Assembly (NCBI GenBank): GCA_963402885.1 | Contig: OY727093.1 | Span: forward strand, 10,799,501 to 10,863,500 | Source: Antedon bifida | Lineage: Eukaryota; Echinodermata; Crinoidea; Comatulida; Antedonidae | Length of the DNA stretch: 64,000 nt | Reading direction: 5' to 3' | Part shown: piece by piece, positions 1 through 12,288 of the stretch | Layout of the letters: each line of letters starts with the position of its first letter | Position numbering within the stretch: position 1 is the stretch's first letter | Made by a program: the position numbers and the translations under genes | Notes under the pieces: generated by a model | What the model was told of the DNA's origin: nothing | Databases searched by the model: none | What the model saw: only the letters and a program-made list of their open reading frames with translations

Positions 1-2904
1 TGTGAAAACACAGAATAATCGTATTATTTAGTATAATAACTATAATAGTAGTATTTATATATTTAACCGCAGCAACGTCAATTCTGTGCTAGCATGATAC
101 ACAATTTACTACTTTATATAGAATTAATATAGTAATAACTACTGAGGTTGAATTAAACGTGGACACTGACTGAGTGTATCGCGTATAACTATCGTCACGT
201 GTTTTTTTATATTATGTAAACATTGCCGAAATATGCATTTATTGTACAGTTTTCATTCCATTAAGCACACTCATAATTGGCGTAATTATCATCTTAACAT
301 AGTCTTCGTATATAGTAGAAAAGTCTGCTATATGTTTGCACCACATAGACATTCGTTTTAGGCCCATGGTCAATTCAATTATCCATGGTTAAACTGTTAG
401 GACTAAGTACATCAGCGGTTGTTTAAGAGTTCCATTTTCTGATTTTACTTGACGCGTTGTCTTTTAAACAAATGAAAATAATTGTTCATAATTGGGGTAA
501 TCTTGGGGTGTCTTTCGTTTTAGTAAGTAAATGGATTTAGCGTAAGAATACCATGCACTTCAGATAGAAAAAAATAATAGGATGTATGATAACCTCCGAC
601 TATTTTCTTCTTGTTTTATTAGAGTAGTAGTTATCAAATAGCCGATATGATTGTGCAAAGCGTCTTAGGGTATATCTCATGTTTTTATGTTATAGGCTAT
701 TAGTAATGTCTGATCAGGTCTAAAAAGAAAGACAAAACACCTGCGTAAGGACACAATGAGCTATGAACTTTTTGTACCATAACGTTTGTTATGTTGTGGG
801 TAAAATAGTAGGCCTGAATAACATACGTCGACCAAAACAGTTTGTTAAGTTTCTGATTGGCCAGTCGTGTAATAAATAATTACTGTATTCGCACGCGTAG
901 GCCTATATGTCTAAATGTAAAATCTAAGGATCGCTTTACTAATTGACTTAACTTAACTGTGTTTTACACGATCTCCCGACGGCGAGGTCTTAACAATACA
1001 AACATTTTCTACCATTACGTAATCGACGAATCACATCTATTATCATTTTAATGGTTTCTGTTTAACAGGAGTCGCTTATATTAAGGAAGAATTGTGTATT
1101 TCATAGGAATAGCTTTGTTTGTCATTTCAATACCATGTGGTCTTTGGTCAATCAGTTGAGGCCTATAGAAATATCAATGGATTATCGCGCATACGTCTTA
1201 GTTAACATATTTCTTTTAAGAAGGAAAATAGGTTGGTTAACTCATTTTGAGATTTTAACAATTAAAAAAAATCGATAAATGCTTTTTTTTTGTGTTATGT
1301 CATATGTAGGCCTACAGATACTGTTCTCAAGATACTGTGTTACCCGTTCATTCTGCACATGCGAGGGAAGGCCTCACATGAATCTTTAATCCTCCCTGCC
1401 TCTGGCCTATCGGTAATTATGTATGTGTTGAAGAGTCGCTATCCAATCGAATTTGGACATCTGCATATATGGAGAAGAAGTTTCCGGGTTCGAATCTCGG
1501 TTTCACTCTCACAGATTTCCTCATCTTTATCGTTTCAAATTAATTAATCAAATTTCAGTACATCACCGGGTGTATTAGAATTTATTGTACCTGTGATGAT
1601 TTTATATAGATCCAGTCACTGATACCCGCAGCATTAGTGTTATTTTTCAGTAATTTGCCTTTGGATTTAAATATATTTCATGATATACGATTCTGTTTTA
1701 TCTCTATCGAATATCCAAAATATTGAACATGATTTGTCGTGGTCAAATCATTTGACATTTGGCAACACTGAGCAAAGTAGTTGCTCTATGACTATATACA
1801 CGACACCAAATAAGGATATGAAATTTATTCTCACTCTTTCTCTGACATTGAAAGGCTCCGCCCTCCCCTCACCCATTACAATGAGAAATAAAGGACATTA
1901 GGCCTATGGAAAATACATGTCTGAAATTGTGTCTTGTCGATCAATGCATTTCTGTTCATGTGTATCACCCTCTCAAAACCTCCATCAGATTGAGTCTAAT
2001 CAACTTAAAACAGTATGTAATGCACTTAGGCCTACAACTTACCGTCGACTTGACTCAATACTCTGATTGACTACCGCTAACTATCTCCTCAGCTTTTCTT
2101 CTCGAATCCGTATTGCATTTTTTATAACTGTCATGCAAATTAAGCCTGTTTGTTGGCGGTGCAATACCCGGTGAGGTTGTACTTATTCACGTCCCCACAA
2201 ACAGACTACTGTATTAACTATTATTAATTTACGCCATATTACATTTACCATTAATTCATTACCAAATCATACCTTGTTTGTTTTTTTAACAAGATAGCCT
2301 ACATCTCCAAAATATCACGAAACTGCAATGTTTACAAGTGTATATTTTTACCTTTTCCGATAGCGTACTACTTTTACTTGGGCCATGGATGAAATAATTG
2401 GACCACCTCGCGTGATATTATAGAAACAGTTTCTACTAAATACCGTAGTCACATGTGTATGTATTGTATCCCCATCCTCAGTAACTTTTTTGCGCATGGT
2501 TTATGAAATTTTACACAATTAGCTTGAATTTGGTGAAAAGGGGTTCATCTGGAATTAGTTAACTATAATCATACATGGAACACATCACATAACGAAATGT
2601 CATTTTTATTTACAAATATTTTAATGATATCAGCACAATCATTGTATCAGAAGCAACAACAACAACGAACAGTTTTTTATGTTTAAATATCAAGAATGTA
2701 CAAAAGTTAATCATTTGAACAATATAATAATGATAATTTATCAATGAAAATAATAATAGTCACTAGCCGTTGTATACGTGCATGACTTTAAAAGTCAATC
2801 CCCTTAAACTAAAGCATTGTAGGCTTTACATTAATAAATAAATTGCTGCATGTGCAAAGGTGTGTATTAGCTTGTATGAAATAAACTTTTTTTTGGTTAT
2901 TCGA
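1..2904. other. Gene-free left flank
   Basis: I see no supported coding exon here. The open frames at 1290-1547 and 1680-1901 have no recognisable composition or family, and the first overlaps a SINE remnant. The stretch is AT-rich and contains several copies of the word AGGCCT. Distal regulatory sequence could be present but cannot be read from sequence alone. Confidence 0.5.
1442..1613 (+). repeat. tRNA-derived SINE, degraded copy
   Basis: A box B-like GGTTCGAATCTC lies at about 1488-1499. It is followed by a tail (TTTCAAATTAATTAAT, then ACATCACCGGGTGTATTAG) that matches the fuller copy at 52940-53180. Both copies also share TCCAATCGAATT just upstream. This copy has lost the box A half: the upstream block joins directly to CATCTGCATAT, the anticodon-arm region. 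Confidence 0.7.
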
Positions 2905-3020
2905 TTTGACCAATCCGCACAAGCGATGGATTATTCGGTCTGTGATGATATCGCTTGTTATTGGTCAACTCGCTTGCGTTGCGCCCACGTTCTTGTGTTA
3001 CGTTCTAGTTAGCAAGATAA
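2905..3020. mobile_element. Partial MITE related to the one at 3357
   Basis: This stretch repeats TTGCGTTGCGC..ACGT.CTTGTGTTACGT.CTAG, also found at 3459-3490. Its loop (AAGCGATGGATTATT) is in the opposite orientation to the loop of the 3357 copy. Only one terminal arm is clear. It lies just downstream of the last exon of the minus-strand gene ending at 3051. Confidence 0.5.
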
Positions 3021-3050
3021 CGTGGCTGTGTATATTCGAACTAAGCAGTA

Positions 3051-4933
3051 TTAATGTGTTGGAGACCGACTACTTGTTCCGAACGGTGACGGAACTTGTC
3101 GAAGCCACGGTGAATTCCGACGATATCCGAATTGTCCGTTGTATCCAAAATTTGGTTTGGCGTCTTGCATGAACTGCGCATGTCCATTTACTTGGTCTTT
3201 TGAGTGGCCAGCTACGGAGGATATAAAGAAAGATTTCGTAATATTATTTTTACTGGAAGGAATGTATGATGTACAGCACAAAGAACTTTTATAGTTACGA
3301 CGTTAACAGTACTGTATTATTATAGTACGAGGCTTTAAGCACAAGTGTCTCATATGCTTGGTTCGCACTTCGCAACGAAAGGACATAAGAGCAACGCAAA
3401 AGAGTTGACCAATGACACTGTTCAAAATAATCCATCGCTTGCCATTGATCAAATTACGTTGCGCTTACGTCCTTGTGTTACGTCCTAGTGGGAACCAAGC
3501 TTTATTTGGGACACACCTACGGGACAATACAAACGAGGGAAAGTATGTTTTAACACTACGGTCAATACCTATCAATCGGGAACTTCGTTTGGCTCAATAG
3601 GGGTTCTACTGTATATAAATATTTTTATTATAATAATAAAACGAAGAATGATGGTGCATTGGTGGCATTTATATTGTTAAAATGTGATGGTAAGGACGAT
3701 GACGTCATGTAAAATAATAATTTACCTTTGGCAGAATTGGGGGCGTCGTTTCTTGCGTGGAGGTATTTGTAGCCAGCGCCCGATTCGATGAACCTATCGA
3801 TGACGGGACCGTCGATCGAACACCCACCTTTGCTCTGAAAACAAATAAAAATATTTTTAAAAAAATATAAACAAAAAACAATTATATAATTATTCTAAAC
3901 AGATATTTATGCTCTTCTTGTCATCTTTGTCGACTGAAGCATATCAGGTATTAATATTTGTTTGCCTTCATTCATTAGTATTCATATATGTGGCCAATCG
4001 TCGTCACTGGTTAACATGACACATAAACTAACTATCGCTTTAGAATAAAACTGAAATGAAAAATTATTATTAGTTCATTAAGACCAACCGATGATTCTAG
4101 AGCAATAATGAAGACCAAGAAAATGCAATACATATAATTATTCATAGCTTCGTAGCTTAATGATATTATTATTAAGGACTATATTATTATATTTTTATCA
4201 TGTGGACAAGTGGTGTGATACATTAACCTTACTGTTCATACAATAATCGTATATAGATTGCTATAGCAAATAGCAACAAGATCTGTAATCTAATTATTGG
4301 AATATAATTTACCGATATACTTTCTCGCTGTACCAGTGATGTTTTACATATATAGCTCTATTTAGGATTTAAAATGCAAAATATCGGGGGATGGGGAGGT
4401 GAGGCGTGCAAATCAATTTGGTTGTTTACCAGACCTTCAAGAATCCACCCATGTTTAATAGTTATGATAGTACTAAAATACATAATATACGGAACTGGTA
4501 GAGCGTAGAAAGAAAATCTAACTAATGTAAGTTAAATTTACGATTAAAGTATCTTAACATGTACTTGACATCATTTTATGCCATAATACCCTACCAGGCG
4601 ATACTGAGCCCTATCGGGCGAAGATTAGCATGACTGAATGTAACATCATCTATTCTAACTATTCGTCTCGTTCTGACCTACCTGACCAGTTTTTTGAAGT
4701 ACCTCTGGCACTTTTTCCCGATGAAAATACACTTTAACGTGTTTGTCTTTTTGAGAATTATAAGGAGGGATAGCTGGCCCGAGTTTAGGTTGGGCCATAG
4801 CATAGTCATTTGATATACTACTAACAGCTATACAATCCAATAAAAAATCCTTTTCCTTCTGTTCCATTTCTTCTATAGTTGGCGATGGCGGTCCTCTATG
4901 AGACTTCTTCTTGATTTCTGCTTGATTCGGCAT
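3051..4933 (-). CDS. Small conserved protein of unknown function, gene B (three exons)
   Basis: I join three minus-strand exons: 4682-4933 (ATG at 4931-4933), 3726-3834 and 3051-3211 (stop TAA at 3051-3053). The donors are CAG/GTAGGT and AAAG/GTAAAT; the acceptors are TTTGTTTTCAG and TCCTCCGTAG. Phases agree at both joints (0, then 1), giving 522 nt and 173 aa. No signal peptide or membrane helix is evident. Residues about 20-82 resemble the first exon of the neighbouring gene at 5635-6655: both have an acidic/charged run, then a (L/I)LDCI motif, then a Y.(A/K)..YF segment and a final LQKT or LKKT. The C-terminus is rich in Gly, Tyr, Arg and Pro (GYNGQFGYRRNSP, PSPFG). That style is common in ciliary microtubule inner proteins, but I cannot name a family. 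The third exon rests on splice logic alone. Confidence 0.65.
3357..3503. mobile_element. MITE in intron 2 of gene B
   Basis: The terminal inverted repeats are about 44 bp. The left arm (GCTTGGTTCGCAC..TTCGCAACG) pairs with the right arm ending GTGGGAACCAAGC. An inner pair, TTGACCAATG and CATTGATCAA, extends the fold. There is no coding capacity. A target duplication is not clear. Confidence 0.7.
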
Positions 4934-5634
4934 TGTTTATTGTATTTACAATATATTCAGTTATTAATTAGAAATTAAAAGCCTTCCAATATATCTTCAA
5001 ATTGGTAAATTACTGGCGTGAACAACAAACACACGCGAATGTTTAGTTGAATGCTAAACCTGGTGAGGTGTCAACAACACAGCTTGTTGCTATGCAAGAG
5101 TCCCAAGAGTAAACATTAAAACGGAAAGAGAGTTCGTAACCAGCTTACAAGAGGTTCACCCTTTGTACTTTGCTACTTTAAATCGTAAACTATTGTAATG
5201 GAAACAATCGAATGAACAATCGCGTCATCTTAGGAGATTATAACTATCTTCACTTTGAATAGTCTTTGCCACAGTCAAACACTATATTCTATTAACCCAC
5301 TAACTAGGCATTTTCATTCTTATTTGGGGGTGTACCGTGGGTGCAAAAACTATCCTATATGATGTATATATTATTATATTACAGCAGTAAAAATAATCCT
5401 AACCCCTAACCCAAGATGCACTGTGTGACATCATTATGAAGATGCATTTAAATCATTCTCGTCCGTGACAAACTATATAATTTTATATAACCCTAATTGG
5501 AATGTCATTGAATAAGTTAGAATTTTAATTTGTCAGAATATTGCAAAACCTTGACCTTATAGATGAATCCAGTTTTCTAATAATTTATCGAATTATTAAT
5601 TATACATGTGCTGAGGACGAATGAAACAGGCATA
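4934..5634. other. Spacer between the two small paralogous genes
   Basis: No coding exon is seen. It should hold the promoter and 5' untranslated region of gene B (start at 4933) and the 3' end of gene A (stop at 5635). No TATA box is obvious. Confidence 0.4.
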
Positions 5635-6655
5635 TTAGGCTAATAATGTACGTTCAGACTTTACTACGAACCTTTGCATTCTAAACATCGCCCTCGACGG
5701 TAACTCTTCTGGCATTGTTCTCGACATCACACTCTGTACTCCTTTTTTACGCAGGTAGCCCATCGTGTGTGAATCTTTTAATGAATTATACGTAGGTACC
5801 AAAGGCCTGAATGGATACTTTGTAACGGCATTTGTGGCGACGACGCTATCTACGATGAACTCGTGACGTTTTTCCTGAAGCTGGACGGCAGTCGGTGGTC
5901 TTGGAAGTCGACGTCGACCAGAAAGGGTGTTACTCCAACGGGCTTGTGATTCATCATCTTTTGTGTTCTTTTTCTGGAAGTAGAATGCTAAATATCACTA
6001 ATTTGGATATTTATTTGATTCCAGTTGGTTCATATTGTTATAGCTCTGTCTACACTGTCAAACTTTATATGACAAAAAAATGTGATGCGCCCATATGGAC
6101 ATGATGATGTCATATCACTACCATATTTGGGTATATCACTACCATATTTAGGCACATGCCACTTTTTTGTCAACCGAGTTTGATAGTGTAGACAGAGCTT
6201 AAGAATACTAAAGATTATGTTATTTAATACACCAAATGCGCTCCATCCCGTTTGTAATTTGCAGCATCCCCAATCTTAAATTACGTCATATAAAACCAGC
6301 AATCAAACATGTATTGTTGCAATACATAGAATTAATTTGATTTGAAAAGTAAATATTTATAACGCACCTCTTCAGCGTAAACAGTTTTCTTGAGGACACT
6401 CTGTACCAAAGGCGATAAAAAGTACGCACGCGCGTAGTGATCACGAAGAGCGTCGTATTTCGGTATGATGTCAGGACTCCATTTGTAACGCCTCTTTTCA
6501 ATGGAGATGCAGTCAAGGATAAACAGATCCTCAAGCTCTTTGACTTGGTCTGGTGTTGGCTCAGGTGTTGATAAATTCTTGATAGAATCTTTGCGCCACA
6601 ATGGACTGTTAAACATAACTCGATGATGAAGACCACTGACTGTGGATGGTGACAT
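5635..6655 (-). CDS. Small conserved protein of unknown function, gene A (two exons)
   Basis: I join two minus-strand exons: 6368-6655 (ATG at 6653-6655) and 5635-5973 (stop TAA at 5635-5637). The donor is GAAGAG/GTGCGT and the acceptor is TCTACTTCCAG. Both joints are phase 0, giving 627 nt and 208 aa. The second exon is open for 113 codons and basic (for example SGRRRLPRPPTA and LRKKGVQSVMSRTMPEELPS). The first exon is related to exon 1 of gene B next door: LFILDCISI against FLLDCIAV, then a tyrosine/histidine-rich segment and VLKKT against VLQKT. Gene order and strand suggest an old tandem duplication. There is no signal peptide or membrane helix. The function is unknown; a cytoskeletal or ciliary role would be speculation. 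Confidence 0.65.
6042..6199. mobile_element. MITE, family with AGCTCTGTCTACACT termini (copy 1)
   Basis: The terminal inverted repeats begin AGCTCTGTCTACACTGTCAAA and end AGTGTAGACAGAGCT. The body contains two copies of ATATCACTACCATATTT. The element lies in intron 1 of gene A. A second copy of the same family lies at 21012-21148. Confidence 0.85.
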
Positions 6656-8557
6656 TCTCGAAGTGCTCTGTAATTTGTGAAAAATAAAAAGAAATTATGA
6701 TTTTTTAAGCTGTCCTAAAATAGTTATTTATAAATAAAAATTAATCAAATTTGTGTAAATAAATAAGTCGCCTTGCTTAAGTTCCAATACCAAACAGAAA
6801 TTCAAGTAGAAATGATGTTATTCAATTATTACTAAAGATTTGTTTTAAGTTATAATTTACCGCTCGTAAAGTTTACGTTATAATGCTTGTGTTAAATGAT
6901 GAAAAAGTTGGAAACAATGCTAAAAAATGAATTTTGTAAATATTAATAAGTCTTTATTGTGTGCGTGTAAGGAATGCCAAGAAAAATTTAATGAGAGACT
7001 AGTTTTATATTATTATTAATCGTGTCCCTGCGGTATTACCAAAATACACCACGGGCCTAAATGAGTAGGGCCTAGAGGTCCAATGATAAAAGTTCATTTT
7101 ATATCATTAATAAGACTACAAACATTTATAAACTATTTCTATGATTTCTTACCTAAACTTTGCGAAGATAAATAATATTCCTAATAGTAATAAGCTCTGG
7201 AATCGCAGACACGAACTTTTCAAGACTAAACAGCAACTACCGTAAATTAAAGTTAGCATTTGCTCATATACTTATCATCAATCAGTTTCTATAGTTACAA
7301 GTAATTTGAACTTTCATAATGTTTATATCGACTTTTTTTTATTAAGAATCATATCGAGTGTTCATTACAAGAAGAACAAAGCTTTCCAGTAGGGTCACCC
7401 CGTTAAAACCAAAAACTGTTGTCAGCAATTAGTAGACAGTGAATAGACCGAGGGTTGATTGACGCGGGTTGATGTATATTGTATAAAAAGACCCGCGGAG
7501 ACCACGATAAACAACTTTCTTGTCTTGTATTCATTTCTACTCATTATTAAATCTCCAGAAGTTGTACGATGATTTTTTTGTCACTGTGTCAATCATAATA
7601 AAAATAGTACCACGTTTAATTAAATTACAAATAACGATTGAAATTAAATAACATAAGAATAAATAATCATATAACAATTGCATCTATTTGAATAATAACA
7701 GTAGGCCTATAATAAAATTAATTACCAATTATATTTTTAATAATAATAATATTGACAACAAAAATAATTATAATAAATAGATAATAACATTAATTCCATC
7801 ATAAAGGTTAAGTATTGTTCTGTCAAAGATCATTTTGTGTTTTTGACTATTTCATTTTACTTGTATAATTCGCTTCTTATTTAAGATTTAAATGTTATTT
7901 TTTATACATTTCTTTTTGTTTTTATTTTGCCTTGTAAATAAAAAATCTTATACACGTGTGCCGCTGTTACAAAAGCGTTTTTATCAGTGATATGGAACAG
8001 TCCTGTTCTGACTTAGTGATTCGAAAGTTGTGTGCGAAACTTAGATTCCGATAAAGTAGTGCACGTACATATCTTACTGTTTGTTTTAACCTGTAATTTT
8101 ATATCTGGTAAAAGATAGTGAACAATTCAGTATTTTAAATTTAGCTTGGGGTACGACGACGTCCACTGTGAAGTTCAATACGCCCTCAACTTGTTGTATT
8201 TCTATGCGATTGGTACAATGTATACCCAATGACAAAGCACCGCATTAACTATTACCATAATAAAGGCAAGCGATAGCAATATAGTTAAGGTTTATTATTC
8301 GGGTTAAGCTAAGCGTAAAGAGTAATAACACAAGGAATATTCACGTCTGAAATGATGCGTGATAGGCGTTCTTTACATCGCACAAAATAACAATAGTAAA
8401 TTGACCCTGATCTGACTAAGCGCAAGATTTTTGATAGAACACACCCTTGACATAACTGACAATTTCACCGTGTATTGTAGATCTGTTATATATACAGAAC
8501 TGGGGGACCCTGTCAGTTGTTTTTGTTCTACGGTTTGGTAATAATATCAACGTCAAG
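6656..8557. other. Intergenic region between divergent genes
   Basis: This lies between gene A (minus strand, starts at 6655) and the four-helix membrane protein gene (plus strand, starts at 8558), so it should hold both promoters. A TATAAAAAG sequence lies near 7481 on the plus strand, about 1 kb upstream of the membrane protein start, with no visible exon attached. Otherwise the stretch is AT-rich without recognisable features. Confidence 0.4.
8487..8518 (+). promoter_or_regulatory. Candidate core promoter (TATA box and initiator)
   Basis: TATATATA at 8487-8494 is followed about 28 bases later by TCAGTT at 8513-8518, which fits an initiator. That start would give a 5' untranslated leader of about 43 nt before the ATG at 8558. 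The spacing is canonical but the motif is simple and could be chance. Confidence 0.4.
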
Positions 8558-11500
8558 ATGGCGATCATGAAATATTGCTGTTTCTGTTTTAATCTTCGCA
8601 GTGGAACTATGGTGGCAGCGATGCTTTCCCTGGTAAGGACAATAACACTTTTGAATTGAAGAATTACATTGTAGAGAGCCTACATGCTTAATTAGAGACA
8701 GGGCGCCTTATTGACTCTCACGCTGTGTAAAGGCCATATTCACATATATTATTATAATGTAGTTTGCGATATTGTATACACTGTACATATAGAAGGTATA
8801 GTTCATTAATAATTAAATAATCGCATCAAGCTGAATTGTTCAATACAAATCCAAGAAACTCGTAGGAAATACCCTTCCCTGGAAATAATAATTAATATAG
8901 GCCCTAATGTCGATATCAATCATATGACAAATAACCTGCTTAATGCTTTACTACCCTGTTGTTTGACTGCTACTGTATTACGCAAAGGGTTAACTTTTTT
9001 GCGTTTGCCTATAGTTATAAGGCATTCATGTGAATTGGAATAGTTAGCCCTATTAAAAACAACATTTGATTGACACAGCACCTAGAGTATCTAATATGTT
9101 ACGTAGTCAAATAATAACATTGTAGCAAATGAATAAAAAATGTTCATACATTAAAAGATGAATCTTTACGGTGCGACATCCAACCATTGAGGAAATATAC
9201 ATTATATTTCCTCCATGATCCAACATAGACCAAATGTGTTGATTTATTTCCTCAAATATGAGCTCAAAACTACAGTTACATAACGGCATACAAAATATGA
9301 TATTCAGCAAGTAAGTCTAACTATTAGCGTAATGATTACTTTAAATAATTTTGCCTGAGAGTCAACAACATCCTGACATCGAAACCTAATGATACTTATT
9401 TCTTTCATGGTAGTGTACAACCATTAAAGAGTGATGATAATTGGTTCTACCATGGACTTATAAATTAGGTCCATGGTTCTACATACCTTTCTCCCACTTA
9501 TGGTACCACCTCCTGAACCAGTAGCAGAACTCCATCTTGTCTCGGCACAGATCATTCTTGATAGATTTAGTTGGCATAAACTGTCTTTGATACCACTTGA
9601 GTCACTCAACTCTGTTTAGGTCGCGTTTCTTACCAAACTTTCTCATGTTTTGCTAGTTACCATAGGAATTTGCCTTTTTTTGTGAAAAGTACAGTAAATA
9701 ATGCACAATAAACACGCATTCTTTGTTATAATATTCGGGTCAACTATTTGAAAGGCCTATGATTTTCAACAATAGGTTATAGCTTTTAGTTAACATTGGC
9801 ATTAATCTAGGAACACTGTTAAAATGGTGAGGAATTATATGCTTTAGAAAGTTTATGCTACAGCTATACACAAAATAACACTTTTATAATAGGAATCTGA
9901 CTGTGAATGACGTAACATTTTATAAATAAACATTTTAAATGAATACAGAAACAAGTTTTTTAGCAACTGTTCAACTACTTTGTTCATTAAAAACCCATTT
10001 TCACAATTTGCCTACCTGGTGGTGTATAACAACAAATAAAATACTGGTTTTTCCGACCAACTATTTAATATCAAATATATATTTCCGCTTGAATGGAGGA
10101 AATAACAGATATATCTGATACATTTCTACCATAATTCGGAGATAATTATGTAGGCCTATAAACAGTTAATATACAATTTTCGAAAGACTCCTTTGGAAAC
10201 AAGTTGTATCAAAATTTTACAGATTATCCGGGCATAAATACTCTGGTTTTTGCATGTTCATTGCCTTTAGTATGTCAAATAATAATGACTTTTGCCAAAT
10301 AAAAGAAATATAATTTCCTCCATGATACATTCAAGTGGAAATTATATATTTAACATTGTCGTAAAAACCAGTATTTTAGTTGATAAACTGTTGTTACACA
10401 CCAGGTAGGTAAATTAAAATGTGCTTTTAATTAACAAAATACCCAAATACTAAAGAAGAATCTTCTATCCAAGTTGTAATATCTTTATACCACAGGTTTT
10501 GTCGATGTTGGCTGCATTGGGATATGTGTGGACGCTACTTGAGTTTGTAGTATTTGAACCAAGCTTATCGAACAACAATTACGTTGGTATGTACTGTATA
10601 TTGTGTCATAGGGAGCTTTCACACGAGCACGTTAACTTTAACGAATGACGTCAAAATTTTACTCTTTTAACAAAGTGGGCGGAGCTTTGGCGTTGTATGT
10701 TGGGAAATAGCGTTATCGTTTACGTGCTCGTGCGAAAGCGCCATATTGATATCTATCATACAACATGTATAACTATACTAGTGAAACCGTAAAAGTTAAA
10801 TAACCAAATAAAAGTTCACAAGGATGGAACGTATTGTCACCTGTATGAGGTGGGCATGAACATGGTTAGCTGAATACTTACAACAATTGAATTTCTTTCA
10901 GCCGGTTGGATAGTCAACTTGTGTCTGGTTGTACTACAAGTTTTGGTGATAATCTACGCATTTATCCTTTTCATTGGAGCATTTTGTGTAAGTTAAAAAT
11001 ATCCTCTATTTCGTAATTCTCTGAATTCATTACCGTATTTGTATAATGCTGTATAGTAACTATATAAATCTTTTACAAAAATACTAACTTGTTTTCTGCA
11101 GTGGAGCGATGGAGCAGGGCTCTTCTACGTGGTGACGACGGCTCTGACGTATCTGGCTGAGTTAGGATGCGTCATCTACATCGCCTACCTACATTCGGAA
11201 GAACTTGAAGTAAGAATTAAATAGATAAAACATATTAATATTCACAATCAAGATAAACAAATTATGTATATCAACTGCATTAGGCTTACATTAAGCATGT
11301 CACACTGTTTTTTATCATATTGTATTGATTATTGTGCTTATAAGTGTTGTTGTCAGATGATTTGAGGAAAGAGAGTGGACGATATAACTTCATAGAATGA
11401 TGATGATGATTTACTCTGGCGATGATCATGTGATTATATAGTGTTATTTTTTTTTCTCTTTTGTGGGGATTTTACCCACTTTTATTTCTTATAAAAATTC

Positions 11501-12288
11501 ATATGTTTGTAAATAATATTTATCTTTATATAATATGCAAAATTTTCATTAATATTTGTTTCTCTACTCTCAATTAATACAGATGTAAGTTTTTCTTATC
11601 CATACATTAAGATATAATAATAATTATAATTATAAAACAAAATTATATTTCCATAACTATATACAAGTATTTCAACTCAAATATCCATAATAAAATAATT
11701 ATAATTTTTAATTAATACCAATTACCAATATGTTATACTTTAAACATGTTCATAGCATTTCTTTAACACTTTCTTTTTACATGAACATAATTATATAGTG
11801 TTATTAATGGTTAGACACTTTTCCTTATACTTATTATTTTGTTTCTTTCTTAGAATCTTGCCGAATCTGAATTTGTTATTGCACAGATTGCATTCTTTAT
11901 CTTCAGAACACTGGTCCACGTAAGTTGTTTTTAATATTGCTCAATCTCAGGTCGTTTTCTTTCTTGGTCAGGGGGCTGAGGTTGAATCCCATCTTATCAT
12001 TCTTCGGGTACTTGGTTAAGGAACAATCTTCACACAATTATAGAAATAAAATGGTTTACTGAGTTTCAGTAAACTCAATGTATTTATCCGTGGTATATCT
12101 GACAATGTAATTAAATAATTAAACCATGCTTAAATTAGTTACTTAAATATTTCTAATTACTTAACTATTTCTAGTTACTTAACTGTTTCTAATTACTTTT
12201 TATTGTACAGGTATACGTGATGGTGTTAGCATTCGCCTTCTACGAGTTCATCAACGAAAGACGTAACAAATACGTACAAAATCGTTAA
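8558..12288 (+). CDS. Four-helix membrane protein, LAPTM-like (six exons)
   Basis: The exons are 8558-8632, 10496-10586, 10902-10987, 11102-11209, 11854-11919 and 12211-12288 (TAA at 12286-12288). All five introns are GT-AG with good donors (GTAAGG, GTATGT, GTAAGT, GTAAGA, GTAAGT). Phases agree throughout, giving 504 nt and 167 aa. The start sits in AAGATGG. The N-terminus has a cysteine-rich turn followed by an arginine, serine, glycine and threonine (CCFCFNLRSGT), then about four hydrophobic segments, near residues 15-40, 58-84, 90-118 and 128-155. The tail is short and basic (NERRNKYVQNR). This layout matches the lysosome-associated LAPTM4/5 group and the related invertebrate DUF4728-type proteins. 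LAPTM proteins sit in late endosomal or lysosomal membranes; a role here is inferred only from that resemblance. Intron 1 holds an inverted-repeat element and intron 2 a MITE. Confidence 0.85.
9982..10435. mobile_element. Inverted-repeat element in intron 1 of the LAPTM-like gene
   Basis: The left arm (GTTCATTAAAAACCCATTTT...CCTACCTGGTGGTGTA..AACAACA) pairs with the right arm (TGTTGTTACACACCAGGTAGGT...TTTTAATTAAC). Inner pairing continues with AATACTGGTTTTT and AAAAACCAGTATT. It is about 450 bp with no coding frame, which fits a non-autonomous DNA transposon. A related fragment (ATATTTCCTCCATGATC) lies near 9205. Confidence 0.65.
10612..10743. mobile_element. Short MITE in intron 2 of the LAPTM-like gene
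   Basis: The terminal repeats are GGGAGCTTTCACACGAGCACG on the left and CGTGCTCGTGCGAAAGCGCC on the right. The flanks show a possible ATA duplication. It starts only 26 bases after the exon 2 donor, so the intron has tolerated an insertion very close to the splice site. Confidence 0.7.

Noticed and set aside
3051-3281. The full 76-codon minus-strand frame starting at 3281 as a separate gene
   Set aside because: The part above 3211 reads as an intron with a pyrimidine-rich acceptor; only 3051-3211 fits, as the last exon of gene B.
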